A stretch of 64,000 bases of DNA. Origin: Sipunculus nudus. Lineage: Eukaryota; Annelida; Sipuncula; Golfingiida; Sipunculidae. Below the pieces are notes generated by a model, which was not told the DNA's origin, made no database searches, and worked only from the letters and a program-made list of their open reading frames with translations. The DNA lies in the NCBI GenBank assembly GCA_026874595.1, contig CM049310.1, positions 42,537,558 through 42,601,557 on the forward strand. Direction: 5' to 3'. Below are positions 18,916 to 28,916 of the stretch, piece after piece (within the stretch, counting starts at the first letter, position 1; each line of letters begins with the position of its first letter). A program made the position numbers and the translations under genes.

Positions 18916-18941
18916 GTTATTGTGTTTCTGTCGCGGATAAG

Positions 18942-20237
18942 TCATTCGAAATGGCAGTGGTCCGCGATGTTTTGAATCATATACAAGCGGTTTGTTATCT
19001 GGCACGTCACGTGCGATAACCGGTTAGTAAACACGCCCTGTAAAAAACAGTCAGAAGGCAGGTCGTCCACGTACACGCATGGGCCGTCTGGCAGTGCGTC
19101 CATTCCCACGCTCAATGTATCAGGTTTGGGTGGGTCCTGGTCTACGTCCCATGCTGTTGAACGTGCGATTTCCATGGCGTTCAGGTCGGCGCTGACCAAG
19201 TCCGGGTTCCACACGCGGTTGTGTTGCGCCAACAAGCACAGCATGCACGGTAATCTGACGAGCAGGTCTTCGCAGTGCAGCTGTTCGTTTCTGTCGCCTG
19301 ACACGAAAGCAAAACGTTGTGACGGTAACTGGGAGGGATCTCTGGCCTGCTGCAGAAATTCGTACATGAAAAGAACAATGTTGAAACATTCCAGTAAACG
19401 AACGTGATTTGTGACCGCTAAGCTTACGTCGAACAATTTCGCTGGCAGGGCGACAAGTCCACGTGGATGCGAAGTCCCTTGCATACGCGACGACTTCCGC
19501 ATATACGCTGAGGCGACACACGTTGGTAGGGTGCAGCGGGCCTCCGTGTAAACCACCCGCAATGCCTCTGACAAACCCTCTGATACGGGTATGTTCTTGA
19601 AGCCGGCGGCATCGACCAGATGTTCCACTATGTCGCGGCGTGCGCTTAGTGACATCCAACTGTTTGCGTGTTTGAACGTATGGGGAGTTCCAACCACTTG
19701 AGCTAAGGGGTTACGGGCTGCGACACGTATAGCGCGCGCCGGTGGTCCGTGGTTGTCCTGTGTGACAGGGCGCAGTTTGCAACGCTGGTCTGTTGAATAT
19801 TTTTCCCCGTTGCAGTTATCAGGTATTTCATCAGGGTTGTCTGGGAAAAGTGAATGTTCCAGTGTCAAAGCTTGTACGCCTTCTTCTTCCACCTTAACGA
19901 CCATTGGAAGGCTTGTGTTGGAGTTGGCGGGAACTTCTCGTGCTTTGTGCGTGTTTCCTGGGCATGACACTACCATAAACCCTTCTCTGCGTTCTGAACC
20001 GTCAGGTAGACGTGAACGTGTCCCGTCTTCACGCTGGGACAGTCCTGTCGGGATGATCGACACAGGGGCCCCGAGGTTGTATGAGCATACTGTAAGGGCG
20101 CTCTTTATTGCATTGACGTTCACGTTATCCGAACGTTTGCAACCGGCAGACGCATGGTCATGCGACAGGGTCTGTTCCTGTGTGTTGAATGTGGTCCACG
20201 GAGACAGGGGTACAACCCCAAGGTTTCTGTCCGCCAT
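18942..20237 (-). CDS. Unknown 431-residue protein
   Basis: I do not recognise this protein. Residues 1-165 are charged and probably disordered; residues about 190-431 are helical with a hydrophobic core (LLECFNIVLFMYEFL, LLVRLPCMLCLLAQ). There is no signal peptide and no clear catalytic motif. It lies directly upstream of the putative OB-fold gene on the same strand (26 bases from its ATG), so they are probably co-transcribed. It diverges from the 879-residue gene across only 76 bases, which contain the small inverted repeat GGCCGATGTCCGGCC (about 20257-20271). Confidence 0.7.
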   Translation of the reverse strand: MADRNLGVVPLSPWTTFNTQEQTLSHDHASAGCKRSDNVNVNAIKSALTVCSYNLGAPVSIIPTGLSQREDGTRSRLPDGSERREGFMVVSCPGNTHKAREVPANSNTSLPMVVKVEEEGVQALTLEHSLFPDNPDEIPDNCNGEKYSTDQRCKLRPVTQDNHGPPARAIRVAARNPLAQVVGTPHTFKHANSWMSLSARRDIVEHLVDAAGFKNIPVSEGLSEALRVVYTEARCTLPTCVASAYMRKSSRMQGTSHPRGLVALPAKLFDVSLAVTNHVRLLECFNIVLFMYEFLQQARDPSQLPSQRFAFVSGDRNEQLHCEDLLVRLPCMLCLLAQHNRVWNPDLVSADLNAMEIARSTAWDVDQDPPKPDTLSVGMDALPDGPCVYVDDLPSDCFLQGVFTNRLSHVTCQITNRLYMIQNIADHCHFE

Positions 20238-20255
20238 GCCTTATTTGGGTGATCG

Positions 20256-20272
20256 GAGGCCGATGTCCGGCC
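20256..20272. promoter_or_regulatory. Short inverted repeat in a divergent promoter
   Basis: GGCCG-ATGTC-CGGCC lies in the 76-base space between two divergent start codons. It could be a protein-binding site shared by both genes; evidence is position only. Confidence 0.35.
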
Positions 20273-20313
20273 TGAGTTGACTTTCACAAAAAAAGAACAA
20301 TCGGTGAAACACT

Positions 20314-22953
20314 ATGGCTTCCTCAGACGACCGATCGGCACACACGGTGCAGGAGCGCGGTGTAGCTGTCGGGCACCCGCTCGAATGCGCGGATTCTACA
20401 GAGTGGCTCAGGTTGTGGGCGGACACGTTGACGGCGCTGATCGATGTGAACGTATCAAAACATGTGTATCCTGATCTTATGCTTCAGAGTTTGCCACGCT
20501 TGCGGTCAAACGCGTGTGTGGCAAAGGAAATGTCATTTTTTGTACGTGAAAGTCTGCATTGTTCTTTATCGCGTGTCACGTACGGACTGTCCTTGCTCTT
20601 GCCGCGACTGTCCCTCGAGATGGATCACGTTGCTTCTTGTCTGGAAGAATACGATCGTAACTCTCAAGACATGCAGCGAGACGCGAGGTGTGGTAGAAAC
20701 CAGGGCTTGACGGAACAGCAGGTTGAGTCGCTGTGTCAGAAATACTTCCGTTCTGTGCTTCGGACAGAGGACTGTCGGTTTTGGCACACAACGGGCAGTA
20801 ACACTGCATGGACGGTGCACGAGATGCAGAAATGCTGTTGGGACCTTGATTTCGCTTTTTACAGCACACCCCTGGAAGAGGTTATTACCGCCCTCGGAGA
20901 GCTAGAGGAAGTATGTGCGAAACTGTTTGTTTCAGTTTGGGTATTGCCTCCCCACCTGTTGGATATGAGCCTGGGTTGTTTAGCATGTGTTTCCGCTCAG
21001 GCCTTTGCGTATTCCCTCGCGCAAGATGGGTCCCGTGCAGGGGCCGACCCACCTGAACAAACCAAGTTAGGTGCCAGTAACTGTTCTCATATTGTGTCAT
21101 GTGACACGGGGCATGATCTTTTCCAGACGTTAAATGTACCGGCAGGAAGCGGGTCATGTCAACGGGAGCGAAGCAGAGATGGAGCTGCTCCTGCAGGTGA
21201 TGGCGAACGTGTGGCCGCGGTCAACCAGTTGCCTAACGCTCCTGACATGGCACTGGCTGCCGGTTCTCCACGTCCTATTAACTCTGTCGACCCCACTGAA
21301 GACAGGTATTACTGTGGTTTCGGGAACACCTCTGGCGCAGACGACAGGCTCCTCAAGGAGCTGCGACTGGGTAACAGTCATGTGGCAGAAAAGACCCGTC
21401 TGTTGTTGGAAAACATGAGGCGCGCCCGTTCGGAAATAGACTCGCATTGGCGGAATTCGGCTGATATTTTTAGATGGTGTGGTGAACGCGGTGACACTGA
21501 CGTGCAAACCGAGGGTCATTACGCGGGCAATGCCGTTCTCATGTACACGGTTCCTGTCTACGGGTTGACTGTTGAAGAGCTCGTGGGGAACGAGTTTGCG
21601 GCCATGGACGCTCAGGCCGAGCTTGAAGCCCGCAAACACGAGACTAGGATCAAGGAGCAGTTGAAAAAAGCTAGGGACCGTGGAGTCCAAGACGCGCCAC
21701 AAGCTGTTGCGTGGGACATCTTGAAAGGGATTAACATGGATGGTAGCAAAAACGGGGGTTTGGCGCAAATGTTGGAGCGGGTGACAGGGAGGCGTTATGG
21801 GGTCGGCAACCAAGCAGTTGGATGTGGAAACAATGAACGTCCTGGACGTTCTTGCGTTGATGATTACATCGATACCTTGGTTACGGAGATGACGTCATGT
21901 GACATAGACTCCGTCCAGAAATCGGTGGGAGAGCGCGTTTTCGAACGTCACCGCAAACTGGTGAGGGCGAGGCACGCAAAGCTGTTGCGCAAATTGCGCA
22001 GGGCGAAAGAAGACCTGTCCTGTTGCATGCAGCCCCGCGTAGCGGGACAAGAGATCTTGTCAGGACTTTTCGCCGTCAGACGATGTGTCAAAGCAGTGCA
22101 GCTCTTCCGAGAGGTTGTTTCCGCGCAGGCGGGAGCAGACGTGAACCCCGACGATTTGCAAAATGGTTGGCTTGTGTCTGGGGACGGGTCACCGTATGAT
22201 CCGTCCCGTGTTCCTCGCCCGCGTGTAGCTGAAGCGTGGGAGGTCAGTTGCGGGGAGCCCCTGCTGGAAACTGTCAACATATCGATGGCCTCAGAACTGA
22301 CTAAGTCCCTGCAACTTGGCCCTATGTGGATGTCCAGGGACTCGCACGAGGATACAGCGTGTCCCGTCAGGGCGGGATTTGTTATGCACGCTGTTTGGTC
22401 TGCAAGAGGCGTCCCCGCGTCTGCGCGTGCTGACGTTGAGAGGTTCTGCACTTTGAAATCGGAAATGGGAGCACTGGGGTCACGTCAGGCGGAACGCTTC
22501 GGGGATGTGTTCCCAGTGATGCAGGAACAGTATCTGGAACTGCTGCAGCAGTTGCGGGCGCAGGAAGCGCAGACGTCGTCAGGTGATGCCGAAAACCAAT
22601 CTAGTCTGGACAGTTTGAAGCAAACACGGTTTCTCTGCCACATGCACAAGGTTCGGTTGGTGGCATATGCTGTTGTGGCGCACCAATTGGCCCATCCGGG
22701 GAACCGTGTCCGTTGTCTGTCTGTGGCCGATCCGTCACATTTATGTCCGGGGGAAGGGGGGGAGGTTTACGCTCTCGAGGAGGCTGTATATGTGGGGCCC
22801 GCTTTTTCACCACACACGCTGATATCCAGGCGACACTACACGCCTCCGGTAAACGACGCTGACGCACAAGAGGCAAACGCGCGGGATCTATGGCATATAA
22901 AACAGAGTCATGACATCTTCGAACTCCTGGCTGCTGCACCAGCGACGCGTTGA
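20314..22953 (+). CDS. Unknown 879-residue protein with coiled-coil segment
   Basis: I do not recognise this long protein, though its size suits a structural or packaging role. It has an ATG start and no signal peptide. The N-terminal 250 residues are helical and Leu-rich. Residues about 425-460 (highly charged, E/K/R-rich) and about 545-580 (RHRKLVRARHAKLLRKLRRAK) are likely coiled-coil or basic amphipathic helices. The C-terminal quarter has a further helix rich in Leu and Gln. A portal (UL6) protein, which has a leucine zipper and this approximate size, is one idea, with no direct support. It converges on the next gene, with AATAAA at 23001. Confidence 0.72.
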   Translation: MASSDDRSAHTVQERGVAVGHPLECADSTEWLRLWADTLTALIDVNVSKHVYPDLMLQSLPRLRSNACVAKEMSFFVRESLHCSLSRVTYGLSLLLPRLSLEMDHVASCLEEYDRNSQDMQRDARCGRNQGLTEQQVESLCQKYFRSVLRTEDCRFWHTTGSNTAWTVHEMQKCCWDLDFAFYSTPLEEVITALGELEEVCAKLFVSVWVLPPHLLDMSLGCLACVSAQAFAYSLAQDGSRAGADPPEQTKLGASNCSHIVSCDTGHDLFQTLNVPAGSGSCQRERSRDGAAPAGDGERVAAVNQLPNAPDMALAAGSPRPINSVDPTEDRYYCGFGNTSGADDRLLKELRLGNSHVAEKTRLLLENMRRARSEIDSHWRNSADIFRWCGERGDTDVQTEGHYAGNAVLMYTVPVYGLTVEELVGNEFAAMDAQAELEARKHETRIKEQLKKARDRGVQDAPQAVAWDILKGINMDGSKNGGLAQMLERVTGRRYGVGNQAVGCGNNERPGRSCVDDYIDTLVTEMTSCDIDSVQKSVGERVFERHRKLVRARHAKLLRKLRRAKEDLSCCMQPRVAGQEILSGLFAVRRCVKAVQLFREVVSAQAGADVNPDDLQNGWLVSGDGSPYDPSRVPRPRVAEAWEVSCGEPLLETVNISMASELTKSLQLGPMWMSRDSHEDTACPVRAGFVMHAVWSARGVPASARADVERFCTLKSEMGALGSRQAERFGDVFPVMQEQYLELLQQLRAQEAQTSSGDAENQSSLDSLKQTRFLCHMHKVRLVAYAVVAHQLAHPGNRVRCLSVADPSHLCPGEGGEVYALEEAVYVGPAFSPHTLISRRHYTPPVNDADAQEANARDLWHIKQSHDIFELLAAAPATR

Positions 22954-23192
22954 CTTTCGTCGTATCCTATATGAAACAAAACACTCATGATACCAAACCA
23001 AATAAAACCAAACACATACAGTCATAATGTGCAATGTGATATTTATTCATTAAACAAAATATATTTATTGTATGCAGGTTTTGATGTTGCATTGTGTGTA
23101 TATGTGTGTCTGTACATATGTGTATATGTGTGTGTCTGTACATATTGAAATGTCCAGTTTGGCAGTTGTGACATGATTTCTAACAAGTCTTA
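22954..23192. other. Convergent terminator region with TG-rich repeats
   Basis: AATAAA on the plus strand (23001-23006) and on the minus strand (23042-23047) are only 36 bases apart. The tract from about 23094 to 23146 holds two copies of GTGTATATGTGTGTCTGTACATAT-like sequence. Confidence 0.65.
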
Positions 23193-25475
23193 TCAGGAGG
23201 CTTCGATCAAATTGCTGATGAATTCAGCCGTGCCGGTTACGTACTCCGGTATATCTACTTTCATCATCTCTGCCAGTTTATATATGTTTTGTAACGTCTG
23301 TGATCCCGGTTTGAACGCACGTCTTAGTTTGACGGCCAGTTCAGTCTTGTACTTCGACACAGTTTCTTTCATAACTTTGGCCACATCCTGTGGTATGTTC
23401 TTTCCCATCAGGCATTCAGTCAGATCTGCTGTGTAGGGCACGGGGAGTCTCCTTTCGTTGAGAAAGGTTGCATTGGCGAAGGCCGTGTTGCGGTCCACCA
23501 ACAACGTGTTTTGAGGTGATATACCGATCCGCAGAACAAACCGGTAGGCCAAATGAAGCCATAAAGATAGCGGCAAGCGTTTGGCGTCGTCAGCCGACAG
23601 TTTGTGCAGGGGCGCGAGACCCAGCTCGTTATGGTCAATGACAAAACATCCCGTTGGCCCACCGTCGGCAAAATGGTTGTAAAATGTGTGGTGGCTGCCG
23701 CATACGTAAGAGTATTCCAATCCGAAGGCAATATGCAGGTTGGTCTGCATGTACGACATCACGCCGTTACAGAAAAACTCTACGCAGCCCGGAGTGTGCT
23801 TGTCCCCGAGGAAAATGTTCATGGCTGCGTGCCTGAACGCCAATTGTTTTGCGTCGTGATAGAGCATGGGGCCTTTGAACACCTGCTGCGATTTCAAATC
23901 AGCTCTCGTGAACGATTTCGTTTTCTGATGCGGCACATGCAACAGAGGCAGGCGGCTCATGACCTCTTCTAGTTCTGTGATGGATGTGAAACGCTGTTTC
24001 AGTATGTCAGCAGGACATCTGCAGTTAAGGGTCATTCGAACTGGTCCACATGTCACCTCGTGGCATTTGGGGCGTTTAGCGTCTGCTTCACCTGTGTCTT
24101 TTTGCTTCCTTTTCCGGGAAAAGCGATCACACTTGGGCAACGAAAGCCCGTAAACGTCGCTGTCACATGGTTGTGTCATGGATGGGAAACATTTCCTAAG
24201 TCGGTTGCATACCTCTGTCGCAGGGTTTCCACCCCCGCGTGTGTGGCTCTTGCGTGGCCGCTTCGGTCTGGTACACACCCACTGGTTTGTTATAACGGGA
24301 TAAAATTCGGCGTAATGTTCCATCGACTGGTGCGAACGTTTCCACCGGGCACCGTAAAACTCTGTACAGTGGGTGGGGTCTGCTGCACGCTCGGTAACCA
24401 ACCCTGGTGGCTGTGGGACGCTGCGTCCCGTCCTGCCCCGTCTGGTTGTGCGGTCGATGGCGTAGTCAGGCATCGCGTTCAAAGGTGGTAGAGACTTTGG
24501 TTTAACCAACACTTCGTCGACCAGCAACGTTTTGGAAGCGTCGTGGTTCACAAGCTGCCCCCGGCCGCCTTTCCGGTTCTTCAGTGCAGGAGGGCACATG
24601 CACATCAGGTACCTGATGACGACACAGAAGAGAATCAAAACAGGGTCACCGTATCGTGCAAACTTGCCACACGCCGATATGAACACTTGCATGTAACTGT
24701 CCCGGTCAGCTATGGCCTCCCGTTGTAGCAGAGACAGCACCAGGTCGATAAGCTGTGGTTTCCCGTGTGGCTTACTCTGCAACACTGCCTTCCCTGCGTC
24801 TGTGACCTTTGCCGGACAGCACGTCATGCACATGGCTACGTGTCTGGCTGCTGACAACAGCCAAACCGCGATGTCGTCTTTCGTGTCACCGGTCACGATC
24901 GGATTCACGTCCCAGTCGTTACATTCTTCCACCTTGTTTTTCCAATCACGCCATGCCCGCAGCAGATTGGTCAGGGCGAGCGCGGCGGACATTGTCCCTG
25001 GTTCCGATTCCACCAACGGTATCAGAGTTGCGTCCGGTTGAAACACCCTCATCGGTGGAAGCGGGGTTCTCGGGTGCAGGAAGGGAGGGGTCAAAGTCGC
25101 GGTACACATGCACACAGCTACACGAGATGTTTTCACGTCCAACAGAGTTTCAATGACAGATCTCATGTTGCGTTTCGACTTGCTCCCCGTTGCATTTGAC
25201 AAATCGGCCACTAACGTGAAAACACGCGCCGGTGCCAAGCAATGGTCTTCCAGCAGGAACTTTACAACGTGTTTCCATTTTAGTTTGGGCGGTCGTCTTG
25301 ATCCTAACAGTTCATCGGTGGCCTGCAACACGTGTTGGATGTCTTTCCTCCTGAGACCTGTTTGCACCAGGGACAAAAGCTCATCCACGCGTATGGCTAG
25401 ACCTTCTGAATAGCAGTGCGCGTTTGGGGTTTGCATGTCGGCGTAACTGGCATCAGAGAAATGGCCGGGCAGCAT
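23193..25475 (-). CDS. Unknown 760-residue protein; possible kinase-like C-terminal domain
   Basis: The ATG at 25475 is chosen over a GTG 12 bases upstream. Residues 1-340 are helical and Leu-rich; about 350-500 are basic and Lys/Arg/Pro-rich, probably flexible and nuclear-targeted (FSRKRKQKD). The C-terminal 260 residues contain F-KGP-x-x-x-x-D-x-K (about residue 533), a hydrophobic strand-rich core, and GISPQNTLLVD (about 649-660). The last resembles the catalytic loop and following strand of atypical kinases, where a glycine-rich turn precedes N-x-L-V-D. I recall similar KGP ... N-LLV proteins of unknown activity in other large DNA viruses, so an atypical or inactive kinase fold is a possibility. 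No classic kinase glycine loop is seen. Confidence 0.7.
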   Translation of the reverse strand: MLPGHFSDASYADMQTPNAHCYSEGLAIRVDELLSLVQTGLRRKDIQHVLQATDELLGSRRPPKLKWKHVVKFLLEDHCLAPARVFTLVADLSNATGSKSKRNMRSVIETLLDVKTSRVAVCMCTATLTPPFLHPRTPLPPMRVFQPDATLIPLVESEPGTMSAALALTNLLRAWRDWKNKVEECNDWDVNPIVTGDTKDDIAVWLLSAARHVAMCMTCCPAKVTDAGKAVLQSKPHGKPQLIDLVLSLLQREAIADRDSYMQVFISACGKFARYGDPVLILFCVVIRYLMCMCPPALKNRKGGRGQLVNHDASKTLLVDEVLVKPKSLPPLNAMPDYAIDRTTRRGRTGRSVPQPPGLVTERAADPTHCTEFYGARWKRSHQSMEHYAEFYPVITNQWVCTRPKRPRKSHTRGGGNPATEVCNRLRKCFPSMTQPCDSDVYGLSLPKCDRFSRKRKQKDTGEADAKRPKCHEVTCGPVRMTLNCRCPADILKQRFTSITELEEVMSRLPLLHVPHQKTKSFTRADLKSQQVFKGPMLYHDAKQLAFRHAAMNIFLGDKHTPGCVEFFCNGVMSYMQTNLHIAFGLEYSYVCGSHHTFYNHFADGGPTGCFVIDHNELGLAPLHKLSADDAKRLPLSLWLHLAYRFVLRIGISPQNTLLVDRNTAFANATFLNERRLPVPYTADLTECLMGKNIPQDVAKVMKETVSKYKTELAVKLRRAFKPGSQTLQNIYKLAEMMKVDIPEYVTGTAEFISNLIEAS

Positions 25476-25590
25476 GCGCAGGAGCACTTTGTATGCCCAG
25501 TCGGCTGACGGTCGTCCAATCAGCGTGCGTCACGTGTGTAACCCGTTTTTGGCAAAATCTGGAGGGGGGGGTTGACTGATACCACATCAT

Positions 25591-25600
25591 ATATATAAAT
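25591..25600 (+). promoter_or_regulatory. TATA-rich core promoter candidate
   Basis: ATATATAAAT about 125 bases before the ATG at 25723, within the 247-base space between divergent genes. Confidence 0.4.
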
Positions 25601-25722
25601 GTGACAGCCGCTGGTACATGTGATCACGTGATGCACCGGCACTTCCACAGCCTCATAAATATCGCGGTTGGTAGGTATGCCCTCATAGACCTCTACGCCG
25701 CCGTCGAGGCTGTTGCACAAAA

Positions 25723-27321
25723 ATGTCGTCGAACGAAAACACGTCGCTCCCGGCGACAGAGAAAGTTGAAGCTGAAGGCTGCAGCACGGGTAAGACTGTC
25801 ATATCAGATCGCGAAGTGGAAGCCCCTCGACCGGATGGTACCGCGTGTACCAAATCGAACGATGGGGAACCCGGGACGTGTAACGATACCGCCAAACCAA
25901 AAGGTAGGCCCGGTCATGTATCGTTTGCATGCTTCCGACCACACATTTCCGGTATGTGTTATCTGGACGTGAGATGCCAGTTGAAATCCCCGCAAACAGT
26001 CCAGAGACCGGGGAACGTGATCTATCTTAACGACACTGGCGTTCAGGGTGCAGTTTCCACTGTGGCGGAGGTCCTGCTAGAGTGTCCCGATAAACACCCC
26101 GGTGCCAGACCAACGGGAACTGATCAAGGAATTATGACAAGTTCATCAGAACAGAGAGATTTGTTCTTTCTGTGTACCAACCGAGCAGCGTCCGAACTCG
26201 TCGAGCAACTGAACCCCGAATTAATATGTGATCTGGTGGCGGCAGCATTGGCCTTCTTCCCACACATGCTTGATTGCGTTGTGCAATTTGCATCACAGGA
26301 AAACGTGTTTTGCGGAAAGGATTTTACCATATACTGCGTTCAGGAATTGCCCTTACAGCCCGATCACAGTTACAGTCTTGTTGGAATATGGGACCAGGTG
26401 CTGAGTACGTTCCATTGTGGGGCGTACACAAACGCTAGTGGTGAACGTATGGTGCTGGTGACGTACCCAAAGCTTGAATGCCTTGTGCGCGCCGCGAGCG
26501 ATTCCGATGGCGGTCGTGCGTTTTTTCAAAGACTCTTGGAAGCCATGGTGACCGAGGAGGATACTGACACCAACCCCTGGCAGGTGTTGCTGACAGATGA
26601 TGTCAACAGGGCTTCTGTCAACGGAAGGACGGTAATGTTGATGTGCAAGATTCGGCGAAAGCCCAAAGCCGCATCCAATGAGTCTAATGCTGGCGGTTGT
26701 CACAGTCACATACAGCAGTTGCGTGCCGAAACATCAGACGTCGCAGAACATCATGTGAAAGAGAAGAGATACGTTGGACCACTGCGACCGTCTGTAACGC
26801 ACAGGCGAACGGCCACAGCGCTTGACAGTGATCTGATCACGGTTGTCCGTCATCTGCAACCCCGAGTGATCTGTGATATTATGTCCGCTGTGTTAATATC
26901 GTACCCACACATCCTCGTTTATGCGAACTTTGCAGCAAACACGGAAGGTCTACGATATGCACATAAGAAATGCGACCAGATTATCACCGTGTGCTGCGTG
27001 GAGGAACTACCCGTCAAACCACAATGGCGATATGAACTCACGGGGACATGGGGTGAGACGTTGAACACATACAATTGTGTAATCTGTAAGGACGCTCGGT
27101 CTGGACCCATCGTGGTGGTTGAGGACCCCGAATTCGCCCGTGTCGTGGAAGCTGTCAGGTTTTCCGAGGAGGGCAGACGTTTTGTGCAACTGGTCTTGGA
27201 GTCTCTTGTGTCGCCCTTCGACGTGTTTGTTACACATGGTGACTACATGTCAAGAGTACTGCTTGACGACAATATGGACGTGGCATTGTTGTGTTGCATC
27301 GTGGAACCCAATACTGATTGA
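25723..27321 (+). CDS. Unknown 532-residue protein with an internal duplication
   Basis: I do not recognise the family, but the protein repeats itself. About residues 145-320 and 367-530 align: a helix with L-(N/Q)-P-x-(L/V)-ICD-(L/I), FPH/YPH-(M/I)L, a Cys strand with VQELPLQP or VEELPVKP, Y-x-L-x-G-(I/T)-W, T-(F/Y)-(H/N)-C, and a closing V-x-(Y/E)-(P)-(K/E)-(L/F) with a Leu-rich helix. Domain duplication followed by divergence is clear. The strand pattern ELP-x-x-P-x-x-x-Y-x-L-x-G-x-W is compatible with a small beta-barrel such as an OB-fold, but this is a guess. The N-terminal 130 residues are charged and disordered. It converges on the next gene. Confidence 0.75.
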   Translation: MSSNENTSLPATEKVEAEGCSTGKTVISDREVEAPRPDGTACTKSNDGEPGTCNDTAKPKGRPGHVSFACFRPHISGMCYLDVRCQLKSPQTVQRPGNVIYLNDTGVQGAVSTVAEVLLECPDKHPGARPTGTDQGIMTSSSEQRDLFFLCTNRAASELVEQLNPELICDLVAAALAFFPHMLDCVVQFASQENVFCGKDFTIYCVQELPLQPDHSYSLVGIWDQVLSTFHCGAYTNASGERMVLVTYPKLECLVRAASDSDGGRAFFQRLLEAMVTEEDTDTNPWQVLLTDDVNRASVNGRTVMLMCKIRRKPKAASNESNAGGCHSHIQQLRAETSDVAEHHVKEKRYVGPLRPSVTHRRTATALDSDLITVVRHLQPRVICDIMSAVLISYPHILVYANFAANTEGLRYAHKKCDQIITVCCVEELPVKPQWRYELTGTWGETLNTYNCVICKDARSGPIVVVEDPEFARVVEAVRFSEEGRRFVQLVLESLVSPFDVFVTHGDYMSRVLLDDNMDVALLCCIVEPNTD

Positions 27322-27875
27322 AAAGGTTTGATACTGTCCCCATCATGGGATTTGCGCGTGTCGGACATTAACATGTGACAACGTATGTTTTGTTGTGGTC
27401 CAGCCAAACCAGTTTTGCGAGTGATGTGGTAATGTTTCTCTTTGTGATGTGTATACAACTTTAAACTGTTATAATTGTACATTGTTTTTTTTGTCAGGTA
27501 CACCAATCAGCCGTTCTGACGTGTACGTTATTTGATCGCGCTGGACTTTTGTACCTGTAGAGCGTTTTGTCATATGACCTACATCACACACACGCACATA
27601 CACATTCGAAAACACAGCAGAGCAATGATAATGTGAAACAATAAATAAATATATATCTATCTTTATTGTGGTCTGAACTCAATTTATTGATGAAATACGA
27701 GTGTGTATGATATGATCAGTGTCCAAAAACTCGGTCTGATTCTGTAGGGTTCAACATCTCCTCATTTCCAGCCACCTGCTTCTTACTTACAGTTTCGTCT
27801 TTGTCAATCCGTCAAGACGTTTCTGCAGTTGCAGAGATCCCCGGGAATAGTGGAGGTGGGAAAGGTAGGGTTGAA
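27322..27875. other. Convergent intergenic region with adjacent poly(A) signals
   Basis: AATAAA on the plus strand at 27640-27645 and on the minus strand at 27662-27667 lie 17 bases apart, so the 3' ends of the two neighbouring transcripts overlap or abut. The rest is AT-rich with no supported gene. Confidence 0.65.
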
Positions 27876-28835
27876 TTATGGGATATCGTTTCCGCGACCC
27901 AACCCACCGTTCCACACGTGTTCGTGTGACAGGCGCATGTCCCTTGCGTACTGTGCTACTGGGTCCATTGCATCCCCGGCCTGTAACAGTCGGAACACAG
28001 TGGCCCAGACGTGTCCTGTACACTTCCCGCGGCACGTGTTTGATCCGTGAGCGGCACCATTCATATCGGCATCGGGTAGAGGGCAGGTGGAGGCGTGTGA
28101 CTTCAGCAGCCTGCGCAAAGGGTGTATCATATCCATGTCTACGGTGTAAATAAAGCCTTCGCTCTTGTGGCGTATTGCACCCGACATCATGAGGAACCCG
28201 AGCGCCATGTCACGTATGACTATGGCCGGCAGTGCAAGCCTCCGGTCCATGTGGAAACGTAGCATCTGTCCCATCCTAGCGGCCGTATTGGTCGACACGC
28301 AAGCCAAAGCCAGAGCTCCGCATGCGGTGAAACGCAAGGCGCCCGGTACGGGGTCACGTGCGTGGTCGTACGACAGGTGGAAATGGCCCTCTTCTGCGTA
28401 TGGTGTTCCCGTTGGCGTCCAGAATTGGGTTGCCGCCGCCCAGGCCGTCCTGAGCTCAATTTCATGGGGTTTACCCGAAGACGCCCACAGAGACGAATAC
28501 GTTTTGTTTTGCATGAAGGCGGATATGCGCAAACCGACTCCGTCCGGCATAAAAGCTGCCCACAGTGTGGGGTCTTCCAGTCCTATGCGTTCTAGCGCGA
28601 AGTGTATTGCCTCCAGCACGAGGGCGTAATCAGCGAAGCATCGGGCCATACGGTATGCTATGTGCTTTCGTCTGTTAGTAAATGCGTCTGGTCCACCGCA
28701 GAATGTAAACGTGTCATCGTTTTTAAGGTGGAGCAGCCATTCAATGAAATCCCTCATACCGGCAGATCTGTCCAAAAGTTGGAAACCAACGTATAAATCC
28801 GTAAACTCGGAGCGCTTTGCATGTCCGTTTTCCAT
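27876..28835 (-). CDS. Unknown 319-residue protein
   Basis: I do not recognise this protein. It has an ATG start, no signal peptide, and a compact helix-rich sequence with a Cys-rich patch near the C-terminus (C-R-G-K-C, preceded by two further Cys). It contains an Ala/Leu-rich helix about residues 165-190. Its length is near that of herpesvirus triplex protein VP23 (about 318 residues) and it lies among replication and structural genes, but I found no sequence support for that. It is followed upstream by the tail of the polymerase-like gene. Confidence 0.65.
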   Translation of the reverse strand: MENGHAKRSEFTDLYVGFQLLDRSAGMRDFIEWLLHLKNDDTFTFCGGPDAFTNRRKHIAYRMARCFADYALVLEAIHFALERIGLEDPTLWAAFMPDGVGLRISAFMQNKTYSSLWASSGKPHEIELRTAWAAATQFWTPTGTPYAEEGHFHLSYDHARDPVPGALRFTACGALALACVSTNTAARMGQMLRFHMDRRLALPAIVIRDMALGFLMMSGAIRHKSEGFIYTVDMDMIHPLRRLLKSHASTCPLPDADMNGAAHGSNTCRGKCTGHVWATVFRLLQAGDAMDPVAQYARDMRLSHEHVWNGGLGRGNDIP

Positions 28836-28916
28836 AGTTATTTCAAAGCTGTATCTGGTCGTATCGCGTGTGTGTACACGGGCGCTTCGAAGGGTGAATC
28901 CGTATTGGTTGGATAT

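Noticed and set aside
13465-20237. Relationship between the 488- and 431-residue proteins because both begin MADR
   Set aside because: Only the first four residues and a few prolines match; the rest does not align.
23001-23192. TG-rich tract as a small RNA gene
   Set aside because: Simple repeats in a terminator region; no folded RNA signature.
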